This document shows, in pieces, positions 8,666 through 17,020 of a stretch of DNA of 64,000 nt; positions within the stretch are counted from its first letter, which is position 1; each line of letters opens with the position of its first letter. The notes beneath the pieces are model-generated. The model was not told where the DNA came from and did no database searches. It saw only the letters and a program-made list of their open reading frames with translations. A program made the translations under genes and the position numbers. The DNA is from Methylobacterium sp. J-077 (GTDB taxonomy: Bacteria; Pseudomonadota; Alphaproteobacteria; Rhizobiales; Beijerinckiaceae): NCBI RefSeq assembly GCF_022829365.1, contig NZ_JAKSYJ010000167.1, forward strand, positions 62,001-126,000, written 5' to 3'.

Positions 8666-11600
8666 CTATCGCTCGCCCTGCGGGACCGTCGGCACGCCGT
8701 CCGCGAAGGGGCCGCCGCCGGCGCTGAACAGCTTGCGCAGGAAGCCCGGGGCGATGGCCGAGAGGGGGTTCACGCTCACATCCGGCGAGGCGAGCTTGCC
8801 GGCGACGCGGAAATTGACCGCGAACAGGCCCTCGTTGTGCCCGCCCCCAAGGAGCGGCCCGAGCAGCGGCAGCTGCGAGGCAACGTTGTTGAGGCCGTAG
8901 AGCGGCACGAAGGTGCCGTTCATGTCGGTGCGCTCCCGGCCGGTATCGAGCCAGCCCGACAGGGTGAAGCCCATCGCGGCGTTGGAGATCGCGGCGTCGC
9001 TGAAATCGACCCGGCTGCCGCTGCGCACGAAATTGGCCCGCATCCGGTCGAAGGTCACGTCGCCCGCCGCCCGGCCCGGGGCGATCCGGCGGCCGCGGGT
9101 CGCGTCGGTCTCGGCCGGTTCCGGTCCCTGCGCCATGATGCTCGACAGGGCCGGCTCGTTGCGGAGCGAGAAGTCGCGGATCTGGACCACGCCGGCCTGC
9201 GGGCCGTCGTTGAGGCCGATCCCGGCGGTGAGGCGCCCGCCATACATCCGCCGGTACACGTCGACGAAGCGCAAGGTCGCGCCGGCATCGGCCGATTCGA
9301 CCGCCAGCGTCGGCACGCCGCGCTCGCCCCTTGTGACGGTGGCGGCGAACGGGGCCGCGCGGAACCGCCCGGTGATGTTGGCGGCTTTCAGGGTCCGGCC
9401 GTGCAGCGACAGCCGCAAATTGGCGTTGGTCAGCGCCTCGTCGTTGAAGCCCGCCACGATCGGCACCTGAATGTCGGCGTCGATATCCTTCGGATTGGTT
9501 TCCTTCGCCTCCTTGCCGCTTTTGGCGTCCGGGCCGCCGAGCGACTTGAGGAACGGCCGCGCATCCACCACCGCGCCCCGGACCACGACCTTGTAGCCGT
9601 TGCCGGTGCGGTCGAGGCTCACCCGCAGGTCGTCGCCCGGCGACAGCTTGACGCCCGTCAGGTCGGCGCGCTCCAGGCCGCCTTCCGGGCTGATCGTGAG
9701 GCTGCCGCGGGCGGCGGCCGGGGCGGCGTCGAGGGCGAAGTCGCGCAGCTCGTAGGTCTGGCCGCCATCCAACAGCGTGAAGCTGACGCGTCCCGGCTTG
9801 CCCGCCGGCTTGGTCAGCCCGGGCACCAGCCCGTCGATGCCGGCCTTGGCGAGATCCGCCTCGACCTTGATCGGCGGCTTGCCCGATCCGGGCCGGCCGA
9901 TCGGCACCACGGCGCGGACCGGGATCGTGCCCGAGAGCTGCGGCGCGGTCGGCAGGCCCTTCTTGACCCGCAGGGCCTCGTCGAGGGCGAGGGTGACCAC
10001 CGCCTCGCCGGGCTGGCCGACCTTGGGCTGGCGCATGTCCACCGAGACCGGAGCGCCCCCGACCCGGCCGTCGCCCTTCAGGGTGAAGGCGCCGCGATCG
10101 TACAGCAGGGCGAACTTGCCCGCTTCCAGGCGGTCCTTGCCCATCACCTTGTCGACCGAGAGGTCGGAGAGCGTCCCCGACAGGGTCACGGGCAGGCTCG
10201 GCAGGTCGGGCACGTGCTTGAGGTCGAGGGGGAAGTCGACCCGCAGGTCGGCGTTGCCCTTGATCGTGGCCGGGTCGACATCGACGCTCATCAGGCTCTT
10301 GAACAGCTTCGCCTGGAGCACGGAGGCCATGCCGTCGGCGCCCCCGGAGAGCCGCATGCCGATCTGGGCCACGACCCGATCCGGGGTGATCTGCGGGATC
10401 ACGAAGCTGCCGTCCGAGACCGAAAGCCCGCGGCCGTCCGGGCCGCGGATCTCGGCGGTCACGTTGCGCACGGTGGTGGAACGGCCGGTGATGGTCCCGG
10501 AGACGTTGCCCTTGACCACCGGCGGCGCGTCGGCGGTGACGTCCAGCGCCGCGTCGGAGACGCGGAAATCGATATGCACGGCGTCGTCCGGGGCCGGCTC
10601 GCCCTTGGTCGCGGCGGCCAGCACGGTGCCGGACATCTTCACGCGGATGTCGACGGCATCGATCCGGCCGCGGCGCAACTGGTCCACCAGATAGGTGCGG
10701 GCCGGCGGCGCGATATGCTCCGGCCACAGCCGCAGGCCGGTCCGGACCTCGCCGTCATGGCCGAGGATGCGCAGCGTCAGGCCGCCCTCGTCCGCGCTGG
10801 TGCCGATCGTGCCGGTGATCACCCCCTGCACGCCCGGGGCCGAAACATTGAGGGCGTCGATGGCGATGCCGCCGTCGCGGCCGGTGAGCTGCGCGTCGAG
10901 CGCGTCGATCTTCACCGGCGCGTCCTTTGCGGTCGCCCCGCGCAAGACGGCGTCGCGACCCGCGAGCGTCGCGGTCCAGGCCGTGGCGGCGTCCGGCGGG
11001 CTCTCTTTCCAGGTCCCGGTCAGGTGGACCGCGTTGCCGGCCCCCCGGTAATCCAGGCCGGTCAGCGACATGACCCGGCCGGCCTCGTCCCAGTTCAGGG
11101 TCGCGTCCAGGCTCTCGACCGTGACGGGGTTGAAGTCCTTCTCCTCGATCAGGAAGGTGCCGTCCCCGGTATGGACCTTGGCGCTCATGGTCTTGATGCG
11201 TCCGGCCGCCAGGCTCACGTCGGCGCGGGCCGAGAGCTTGAGATCGGTGGTCAGCGGCAGGCTCGATTGCCCCGAGAGCAGCAGCAGGTCGGGCACCGGC
11301 AGGTCGTCCAGGGTGATGACCCCCGAGCGCTCCTGCGTGTCCCCGCCCTCGCGCAGCGAGCCGCCGAAGCGCCACTCGCCGTGGGGGCCGTCCAGACGCA
11401 ACTCGAAGTTGCGGGTGCCGTTGACGGGATCGCGCCCGAACAGCCCGTTGACCCGGGCGAACACCGCGCGCTCGCGGCCGTCGTCGTCGATCAGCCGCAG
11501 GCGCGCATCGGTGATGCGGGCGCGGTCGAGGGCGCCGACGATGCCGCTGGAATCGAGCACCACGCCGAAGATCGAGGCCAGGGTCGCCGAGAGCGGCGAA

Positions 11601-12121
11601 ACCTTGCCCCGGGCCTCGTCCACGCTCGGCGGTGTGTGCGGCTCGATATCGACCGGGTGGTTGGCCTCGGAGGCCGCGAACGCGATCGATCCGTCCCGGT
11701 GCACGAGGGCGGTGGTCTGCGTCTCGCGGAACTCGATCGAGCGCGGCTGCAGGTTGAGGTGCAGGAGGCCCCAGGGGTCGAGGCTGACCACGGCCAGCGG
11801 CGCCCGCACCACCAGCTCGCCCTCCGGGTTGCGGATGTCGAGGCCGGAGAAGCGCAGGCTCAAGGCGTTCTCACGGTCCAGCTCGAGGCTGCTGCCGCGG
11901 ATCCCGATGCTCCAGCCCGGCCCGATCCGCTCGGCCACCGCGGCCGCGACCCGGCGCGACAGGGCGTCGATCTGCAGCGGGCCGTTCGACAGGCGCAGGA
12001 CCGCCAGCCCGATGCCGCCGCCGACGAGCAGCACCAGGGTCAAGGCGCCGACGAGGCAGAACCCGCCCCAGCGTCGCGCCCTCCCCCGAGGCTTGCCTGC
12101 CAAGGTCGTCTCGTCCGCCAT
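8666..12121 (-). CDS. AsmA/YhdP-like protein (DUF3971, AsmA C-terminal) of the cell envelope
   Basis: A 1151-residue protein with a cytoplasmic Arg-rich N-terminus, one transmembrane helix (about residues 20-42, FCLVGALTLVLLVGGGIGLAVL), and a long periplasmic part made of repeating beta strands. This is the layout of the AsmA/YhdP bridge-like lipid-transport proteins, including the DUF3971 middle and the AsmA-type C-terminal region with RxYGGRLTAGIGLN and GFTLSGWLDTGRERTDMNG. Such proteins span the periplasm and move phospholipid toward the outer membrane. The start at 12121 (MADETT) directly precedes the membrane helix; upstream in-frame codons run into the bcp promoter region. It is divergent from bcp. 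Confidence 0.85.
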   Translation of the reverse strand: MADETTLAGKPRGRARRWGGFCLVGALTLVLLVGGGIGLAVLRLSNGPLQIDALSRRVAAAVAERIGPGWSIGIRGSSLELDRENALSLRFSGLDIRNPEGELVVRAPLAVVSLDPWGLLHLNLQPRSIEFRETQTTALVHRDGSIAFAASEANHPVDIEPHTPPSVDEARGKVSPLSATLASIFGVVLDSSGIVGALDRARITDARLRLIDDDGRERAVFARVNGLFGRDPVNGTRNFELRLDGPHGEWRFGGSLREGGDTQERSGVITLDDLPVPDLLLLSGQSSLPLTTDLKLSARADVSLAAGRIKTMSAKVHTGDGTFLIEEKDFNPVTVESLDATLNWDEAGRVMSLTGLDYRGAGNAVHLTGTWKESPPDAATAWTATLAGRDAVLRGATAKDAPVKIDALDAQLTGRDGGIAIDALNVSAPGVQGVITGTIGTSADEGGLTLRILGHDGEVRTGLRLWPEHIAPPARTYLVDQLRRGRIDAVDIRVKMSGTVLAAATKGEPAPDDAVHIDFRVSDAALDVTADAPPVVKGNVSGTITGRSTTVRNVTAEIRGPDGRGLSVSDGSFVIPQITPDRVVAQIGMRLSGGADGMASVLQAKLFKSLMSVDVDPATIKGNADLRVDFPLDLKHVPDLPSLPVTLSGTLSDLSVDKVMGKDRLEAGKFALLYDRGAFTLKGDGRVGGAPVSVDMRQPKVGQPGEAVVTLALDEALRVKKGLPTAPQLSGTIPVRAVVPIGRPGSGKPPIKVEADLAKAGIDGLVPGLTKPAGKPGRVSFTLLDGGQTYELRDFALDAAPAAARGSLTISPEGGLERADLTGVKLSPGDDLRVSLDRTGNGYKVVVRGAVVDARPFLKSLGGPDAKSGKEAKETNPKDIDADIQVPIVAGFNDEALTNANLRLSLHGRTLKAANITGRFRAAPFAATVTRGERGVPTLAVESADAGATLRFVDVYRRMYGGRLTAGIGLNDGPQAGVVQIRDFSLRNEPALSSIMAQGPEPAETDATRGRRIAPGRAAGDVTFDRMRANFVRSGSRVDFSDAAISNAAMGFTLSGWLDTGRERTDMNGTFVPLYGLNNVASQLPLLGPLLGGGHNEGLFAVNFRVAGKLASPDVSVNPLSAIAPGFLRKLFSAGGGPFADGVPTVPQGER

Positions 12122-12297
12122 CGGGACCCTTGTTCCGGGGGCTTCGCGCGCGGAACTCCGCGGCCGGTGGATCGAAGCGCGTCCGCGCTTTACAGCGGGC
12201 GTGACTCCGAGTTCTGGTCGGGCGGCGCGGCGCAACCTTATGGAGCTGCCGCGCATGGCGGGACTGCACACCATCAATCGGCCGAAAGGAAGGCACG

Positions 12298-12765
12298 ATG
12301 CCATTGTCAGAGGGCGATCCGGCCCCCGATTTCGACCTGCCCGCCTCCGGCGGAGGCCGGATCGCGCTGTCGGCACTCCGCGGTCACAAGATCGTGCTCT
12401 ATTTTTATCCGAAGGACGACACGAGCGGCTGCACCCTGGAGGCTCAGGACTTCAACGGCCTGCTGCCGGCCTTCGCCGAGGCCGACGCGCAGGTGATCGG
12501 CCTGTCGCCGGACCCGGTGAAGAGCCACGACAAGTTCTGCGGCAAGTACGGCCTCGCCTTCCCGCTCGCCTCCGACGAGGACAAGGGCGTGCTGGAAGCC
12601 TACGGGGTCTGGGTTCAGAAGAGCATGTACGGGCGCACGTACATGGGCGTGGAGCGTACCACCGTGCTGGTCGACCGCGACGGGCGGATCGCCAAGGTCT
12701 GGCCGAAGGTGAAGGTGCCCGGCCATGCCGCGGCGGTGCTGGACGCCGTCCGGGCGCTGCCCTGA
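12298..12765 (+). CDS. bcp: Thiol peroxidase of the Bcp/PrxQ family
   Basis: A 155-residue atypical peroxiredoxin that reduces peroxides with a thiol partner. The peroxidatic cysteine is C45 in the block FYPKDDTSGCTLEAQDF, preceded by the catalytic Thr. The resolving Cys found at position 50 in E. coli Bcp is a Gln here; the only other Cys is C81 in HDKFCGKYG, so resolution must use C81 or an external thiol. An AAAGGAAGG ribosome site precedes the ATG. The gene is divergent from the AsmA-like gene and followed, 76 bases later, by an M23 peptidase gene. Confidence 0.93.
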   Translation: MPLSEGDPAPDFDLPASGGGRIALSALRGHKIVLYFYPKDDTSGCTLEAQDFNGLLPAFAEADAQVIGLSPDPVKSHDKFCGKYGLAFPLASDEDKGVLEAYGVWVQKSMYGRTYMGVERTTVLVDRDGRIAKVWPKVKVPGHAAAVLDAVRALP

Positions 12766-12841
12766 CCGGGCGATGGAGCGCTGCGCGACAGATCCTTAAC
12801 CCTAATCGGGTCTGAATGGCGGCTCCCACGGGGCCGTCCCG

Positions 12842-14032
12842 ATGCATCGCGCGCCGCTTCCCAAGATCCGCACCAAGTTCCTCGCCGCCGGGCTCGCCCT
12901 CGCCCTCCTGTGGGCGCTCGGCGCCTCCTACCTGATCGTGTTCCACGACGACGTGCTCGCCGGCTTCGTCGCCCGCCAGGGCGCGATGCGGGACGCCTAC
13001 GAGGCCCGGCTCGCCGAGCTGCAGGACCGGCTCGACCGGGTCGGCCGCGACCGGGCCGGCTCTGAATCGAGCCTGGCCGATCGGGTCGCGGCGGCCTTGG
13101 AGCGGCAGGCCGAGCTGGAGCGGCGCCAGGCGGCCCTGGCCGGGCTCGGAGCCCAGACCGCCGATCCGCTCACCACCGGCGCGCTGCCGCGCCCGGATGA
13201 GACCCAGGACGGGTTCGGCCTGCGTCCGGCTGAGGCGGGCGCGTCGCCCCCGTTCCCGTCTCAGTCCCCTGACCTTCCCCGCCGCAGCGCCATCGACGCC
13301 GAGACCGGGCTGATCCGCCTTGAGGCGCGGCTGGACGGTGTAGGGGCCGCGCAAGGCGAGCGCCTCGCCCGGGTGGTCGAGCGGGCCGGCGACACGGTCC
13401 GGCGCCTGCGCGGGCTGATCGGCCGCACCGGCCTCGACCCCGACCGCCTCGACCGCACGGCGGCGACCGGAACCGGCGGCCCGCTGGTCCCCCTCGATGC
13501 CCGCGCCCTGGACGGGACCGGCCTCGCGAACGGTTTCGACAGCAGTTTGGCCCTGGCCCGCCGGACGCTCGGCGACGGCGCGCGCCTGCACCGGCTCGCC
13601 GCCGGGCTGCCGCTCGGCCGGCCGACAGGCGGCGAGCCGGTGGTGTCGAGCCCGTTCGGCGCCCGGCTCGACCCGTTCACCCGGGGGCTTGCGCTCCATA
13701 CCGGGCTCGACCTCAGGGCCGAGTACGGCGAGCCCGCCCGCGCCACCGCCCCCGGCCGGGTGAGCGCCGCGGACTATGCCGGCGGCTATGGCAACATGGT
13801 CGAGATCGACCACGGCCACGGCGTGGTCACCCGATTCGGCCACCTCGCCCGCATCGCCGTCCGACCGGGCCAGCGCGTCGCCGCGGGGGACGTGGTCGGC
13901 TTGGTCGGGTCGACCGGGCGCTCCACCGGGGCGCATCTGCACTACGAGACCCGGATCGACGGCGAGCCGGTCGACCCCCAGCGCTTCCTCGAGGCCGGTG
14001 GGGACCTCGCGGCAGCGCTCGCAACCGATTGA
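12842..14032 (+). CDS. Membrane-anchored M23 peptidase with coiled coil
   Basis: A 396-residue protein. Residues 12-33 form a membrane anchor; residues 45-105 are a heptad-like coiled coil (EARLAELQDRLDRVGRD and onward); a variable linker follows, and residues 265-385 are an M23 lysostaphin-type domain. Zinc ligands are visible as H286 and D290 (HTGLD) and the HLH pair at 365-367, with H334 in the usual catalytic position. These residues argue for an active peptidoglycan endopeptidase rather than an inactive NlpD/EnvC-like activator. Anchored coiled-coil M23 proteins act on the septal or side-wall peptidoglycan in the periplasm. ATG 12842 starts the anchor. Confidence 0.88.
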   Translation: MHRAPLPKIRTKFLAAGLALALLWALGASYLIVFHDDVLAGFVARQGAMRDAYEARLAELQDRLDRVGRDRAGSESSLADRVAAALERQAELERRQAALAGLGAQTADPLTTGALPRPDETQDGFGLRPAEAGASPPFPSQSPDLPRRSAIDAETGLIRLEARLDGVGAAQGERLARVVERAGDTVRRLRGLIGRTGLDPDRLDRTAATGTGGPLVPLDARALDGTGLANGFDSSLALARRTLGDGARLHRLAAGLPLGRPTGGEPVVSSPFGARLDPFTRGLALHTGLDLRAEYGEPARATAPGRVSAADYAGGYGNMVEIDHGHGVVTRFGHLARIAVRPGQRVAAGDVVGLVGSTGRSTGAHLHYETRIDGEPVDPQRFLEAGGDLAAALATD

Positions 14033-14088
14033 GCCGGTGCCGGAATCAGAGACTCATGCTATCGTCGCGCCACCGAACGGAGGCCGCC

Positions 14089-14649
14089 ATGGCATTGGCT
14101 GTGAGGCGCGACGCCCGCATGAACGTCGCCGAGTACCGGCGCTGGGTCGAGCCGCGTCCGGACGAGGAGCGCTGGGAACTGCTCGACGGCGAGCCGGTGC
14201 TGATGGCGCCCCCGAGCGCCCGGCACCAGCGCATCGTGACCAACCTGCTCACGCGCCTCGACGCGCTGGCCGAGCCGCGCGGCTGCGGCGCCTATCCGGG
14301 CCTCGCGATCCTGAGCGACGCGATGGACGATTACGCGCCCTACCCGGATGTCGTGGTCCATTGCGGGTCGATGCCGCCCAGCGGCTACATCGACGACCCG
14401 CTGGTGATCGCCGAGGTGCTCTCGCCCGGCACCATGACCAACGACCGGGGCCGCAAGCTCGCCTTCTACGCCACCGTCCCGAGCCTCCAGACCCTGATGA
14501 TCGTCTATTCTGACGAGGCCCGGATCGAGGTCTGGCGCCGGGATGCCGGCTGGACGATGCGGGTCGCCGGGCCGGACGAGTCCGTCGCCCTGCCGGAACT
14601 CGGCGGCGGCCTGCCGGTGGGCGAAATCTACGCCCGGGTGGCCTTCTGA
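14089..14649 (+). CDS. Uma2 family (DUF820) predicted PD-(D/E)XK nuclease, copy 1
   Basis: A 186-residue protein of the Uma2/DUF820 family, which has a restriction-endonuclease-like fold. The putative catalytic residues are visible: D87 in YPDVVV, E109 in VIAEVLSP and K123 in DRGRKLAFY. The N-terminal ERWELLDGEPVLMAPP block is also family-typical. ATG 14089 follows a CGGAGG ribosome site; an upstream TTG is less likely. The gene is followed 61 bases later by a close paralogue in the same orientation, so the pair arose by tandem duplication. The cellular role of Uma2 proteins is not established. It is usually seen in expanded sets in cyanobacteria. Confidence 0.82.
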   Translation: MALAVRRDARMNVAEYRRWVEPRPDEERWELLDGEPVLMAPPSARHQRIVTNLLTRLDALAEPRGCGAYPGLAILSDAMDDYAPYPDVVVHCGSMPPSGYIDDPLVIAEVLSPGTMTNDRGRKLAFYATVPSLQTLMIVYSDEARIEVWRRDAGWTMRVAGPDESVALPELGGGLPVGEIYARVAF

Positions 14650-14710
14650 ACCGGCGCTGTTGCGGGCGCCATCGCGGGTGCTACCATCGCGCCGGGATCG
14701 GAGGGCGGCG

Positions 14711-15274
14711 ATGGCTGTGGCCGCGCGGCGCGACACGCGCATGGGATGTGCCGAGTTCATGCATTGGGCGGAGAATCGCCCGGACGGGGAGCGCTGGGAG
14801 CTTCTCGACGGCGAACCCGTGCTCATGGCGCCGCCGTGGGAACGCCATCAGGCGATCGTGGCCAACCTGATCCGCCGGATCGGTGATCTCGCCGATGGTA
14901 AGGGCTGCCGCGCCCTGCCGGACCTCGGGATCGTCAGCGCCGCGCAGGACGATTTCGTGCCGATTCCCGATGTGGTGGTGCGGTGCGGACCGCCGCTGCC
15001 GGACGGCTATGCGGCCGACCCGGTTCTGGTCGCCGAGGTGCTGTCACCCCCGACCAAGAGCCTGGACCGGGGCCGCAAGATCGATTTCTACCGCACCGTC
15101 CCGAGCCTCAAGGTCCTGCTGATCGTCTATTCCGACGAGGCCCGCGTCGAGGTGTGGCGTCGGGAGGCCGACGACTGGACCGTGCAGGCGCTCGGTCTCG
15201 ACGGCAGCCTTGCGCTGCCGGAAGTCGACGGCACCGTGCCGGTCAGCGACATCTACTGCGGACTCGTCGTCTGA
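14711..15274 (+). CDS. Uma2 family (DUF820) predicted PD-(D/E)XK nuclease, copy 2
   Basis: A 187-residue paralogue of the preceding gene. The two share the block ERWELLDGEPVLMAPP exactly and the same order of PDVVV, AEVLSP, DRGRK and YSDEAR(I/V)EVWRR motifs, so the predicted catalytic Asp, Glu and Lys are kept in both. The ATG follows GGAGGGCGGCG, almost the same leader as copy 1, which supports duplication of the whole unit including its ribosome site. Divergence elsewhere in the proteins shows that the duplication is not recent. The function is unknown, as for the family. Confidence 0.82.
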   Translation: MAVAARRDTRMGCAEFMHWAENRPDGERWELLDGEPVLMAPPWERHQAIVANLIRRIGDLADGKGCRALPDLGIVSAAQDDFVPIPDVVVRCGPPLPDGYAADPVLVAEVLSPPTKSLDRGRKIDFYRTVPSLKVLLIVYSDEARVEVWRREADDWTVQALGLDGSLALPEVDGTVPVSDIYCGLVV

Positions 15275-15336
15275 GCCCCCGCACCCGATCTTCACGCGCC
15301 GGTCTCCCCGGCCCAGCAGAGCGTCAAGGCACCGAC

Positions 15337-15678
15337 TTGCCCCACTTCGAAGATTTCTATGCGGCCAAGCTGCGCGGCGCCCTCGGCGTGACGGACGCGG
15401 AATCTGTGCTCGACCTGCGCGGCGCCAACCGGGCGACCGCGGAGGCGTCGCTGAAGGACATGCTGGAGCGCAGCCGCTTCGCCAAGGGCAAGACCGTGGC
15501 GATCCGCCTGGACCCGCCCCCGGAGGGCGGCGGCGAGACCCTGTTCCAGCCGGCCGGTCGCCTGCTCCTCGACGCGAAGCGCCGCGGCCTGATCGAGCGT
15601 CTGCACACCCTGCCGGCCCAGGACGGGCTCGGCTTCTACGTCGCCCTGGCCGGCCGCGCGGAGCGGACGCCCATGTGA
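15337..15678 (+). CDS. Hypothetical protein, 113 residues
   Basis: A small soluble protein that I do not recognise. It starts with a TTG codon (PHFEDFYAAKLRG) after a weak AAGG site; the reading frame is open well upstream, so the start is uncertain. The segment VLDLRGANRATAEASLKDML near residue 27, followed by a Lys-rich strand and KRRGLIERLHTLP, gives a beta-alpha-beta pattern faintly like Smr domains, but the Smr His and GKG motifs are absent, so I do not call it Smr. It lies 62 bases after the second Uma2 gene on the same strand. Codon bias in this frame is normal for the window. Confidence 0.55.
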   Translation: MPHFEDFYAAKLRGALGVTDAESVLDLRGANRATAEASLKDMLERSRFAKGKTVAIRLDPPPEGGGETLFQPAGRLLLDAKRRGLIERLHTLPAQDGLGFYVALAGRAERTPM

Positions 15679-15807
15679 TCCGGTGTGATCCGGCCGCTGG
15701 TGTAGAATTGGCAACGGATCAGGTGCGGGCGTCCCGACGTTGACCGGTCCCAAGCCCCCGGACCCGCCCGTGCCGAACCCTGAACAACGCTCCGCCCAGG
15801 GCCGCGC

Positions 15808-16674
15808 ATGACGCCCCTCCCCGGTGGGCGCAACACGATCGAGCGCATCGCCCGCCTCGGCTACGGTGCCCGCGGCATCGTCTACATCGTGGTCGGCGCC
15901 CTGGCGCTGCTCGCCGCGATCGGCCAGGGTGGCCGGGCCGGCAATAGCAAGGATGCCCTGCGTGCCGTCCTGGGCGGGCCGTTCGGCGCGGTCCTGGTCG
16001 GGCTGATCGCCCTCGGGCTCGCCGGCTTCGCGCTCTGGCGCCTGGTCGAGGGCGTGACCGATGCCGACCGCCGGGGCACGTCGGCCAAGGGGCTGGCGGT
16101 GCGCGGCGCCCATCTGATCAGCGCCGCGATCTATCTCGGCCTGGCCGTCAGCGCGGCCTCGCTCAGCCTCGGCCTCGGGATGAGCGGCGGCGACGGCGTG
16201 CACGACGGCACCGCCTGGCTGCTGTCCAAGCCCTTCGGCCGCTGGCTCGTGGCCCTCGGCGGCCTCGGGGTGATCGGCGGCGGCTTCGGCTTCCTCGGCA
16301 AGGGAATCCTGAGCAAGGCCTGGAAGGGCGACGTCACCGACCGGCTCGCCCTCGACGCCCGGGCCCGCGACCGCTGGGCCGGCCCGGTCGGCCGCTTCGG
16401 CTACGCGGCCCGTGGCATCGCCTTCCTGATCATCGGCGGGTTCCTGGTGGCGGCGGCCTGGCACCAGCGCTCGTCGGAGGCGAAGGGGCTGGCCGAAGCC
16501 TTCGCGCTGCTGCGCGCCCAGCCCTATGGCTGGATTTTGCTCGCTGTGGTCGGGTCTGGGCACGCCGCTTTCGGGGTGTTCGGGCTGATCAAGGCCCGCT
16601 ACCGGCGCATCGATGCCCCCGATATCGACCGGGTCGACGACGCGGCTGGAGCGGCGGTGCGGGCGCTGACCTGA
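15808..16674 (+). CDS. DUF1206 membrane protein
   Basis: A 288-residue integral membrane protein made of three repeats. Each begins with an aromatic/Arg motif of the type RLGYGARGIVYIVVG (residues 16-30) or RFGYAARGIAFLIIGG (near 196-211) and contains two hydrophobic helices, for about six helices in total. This is the DUF1206 family layout, whose function is unknown. The ATG at 15808 follows GGGCCGCGC and no strong ribosome site. The surroundings give no functional clue: it lies between a small unknown gene and a small conserved-looking ORF before the polysaccharide module. Confidence 0.8.
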   Translation: MTPLPGGRNTIERIARLGYGARGIVYIVVGALALLAAIGQGGRAGNSKDALRAVLGGPFGAVLVGLIALGLAGFALWRLVEGVTDADRRGTSAKGLAVRGAHLISAAIYLGLAVSAASLSLGLGMSGGDGVHDGTAWLLSKPFGRWLVALGGLGVIGGGFGFLGKGILSKAWKGDVTDRLALDARARDRWAGPVGRFGYAARGIAFLIIGGFLVAAAWHQRSSEAKGLAEAFALLRAQPYGWILLAVVGSGHAAFGVFGLIKARYRRIDAPDIDRVDDAAGAAVRALT

Positions 16675-16765
16675 AAGATAAACCTTTGTAATTTTTGGTT
16701 GATGCCCCATGTAGAGTTCACCCTCCGCGCAATACCGTGCCCTGGGCGACGACGCGGAGACGATC

Positions 16766-16924
16766 ATGGCCAGGACGCTGATTACGGGTAAGGCGCAGAC
16801 CGTGACGACCGAAGACTTTAACGAACGCGTCAAAACCCTGCTCGTCGACAAGGTCTACCCGCTCAAGGGCCGGACCTACCAGAAGAACTTCAAGACGGGT
16901 TTCTCCGGCGCGATCGTCAAGTAG
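16766..16924 (+). CDS. Small basic protein, 52 residues
   Basis: An ORF of 52 codons (MARTLITGKAQTVTTEDF start, TGFSGAIVK end) with a GCGGAGA ribosome site 6 bases before the ATG and a preceding AT-rich leader (16675-16700), unusual for this GC-rich window and suggestive of a promoter. The protein is basic (Lys/Arg-rich), has an amphipathic helix-like middle (NERVKTLLVDKVYPLKG) and no membrane segment. I do not recognise the family. Being short, it would be missed by most length cut-offs. Third-codon GC is high, as for real genes here. Confidence 0.55.
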   Translation: MARTLITGKAQTVTTEDFNERVKTLLVDKVYPLKGRTYQKNFKTGFSGAIVK

Positions 16925-17020
16925 GACGAACCGCCGGCCGGATGCCCCCGCGGCGTCCGGCCTCGCGTTGACAGGGCGGATGCCGCGGCGGATACCGCGC
17001 GGCACCCCATCCGGCCCCCG

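Noticed and set aside
8837..12496. 1219-codon open frame on the plus strand, antisense to the AsmA-like gene
   Set aside because: It is a mirror frame produced by high GC and strong third-position bias. It has no recognisable domain, is dominated by Arg/Gly/Ala/Asp, and overlaps a clear AsmA/DUF3971 gene.
15337..15678. Smr-domain call for the 113-residue protein
   Set aside because: The LDLRG start resembles LDLHG, but the His and the later GKG motif of Smr are missing.
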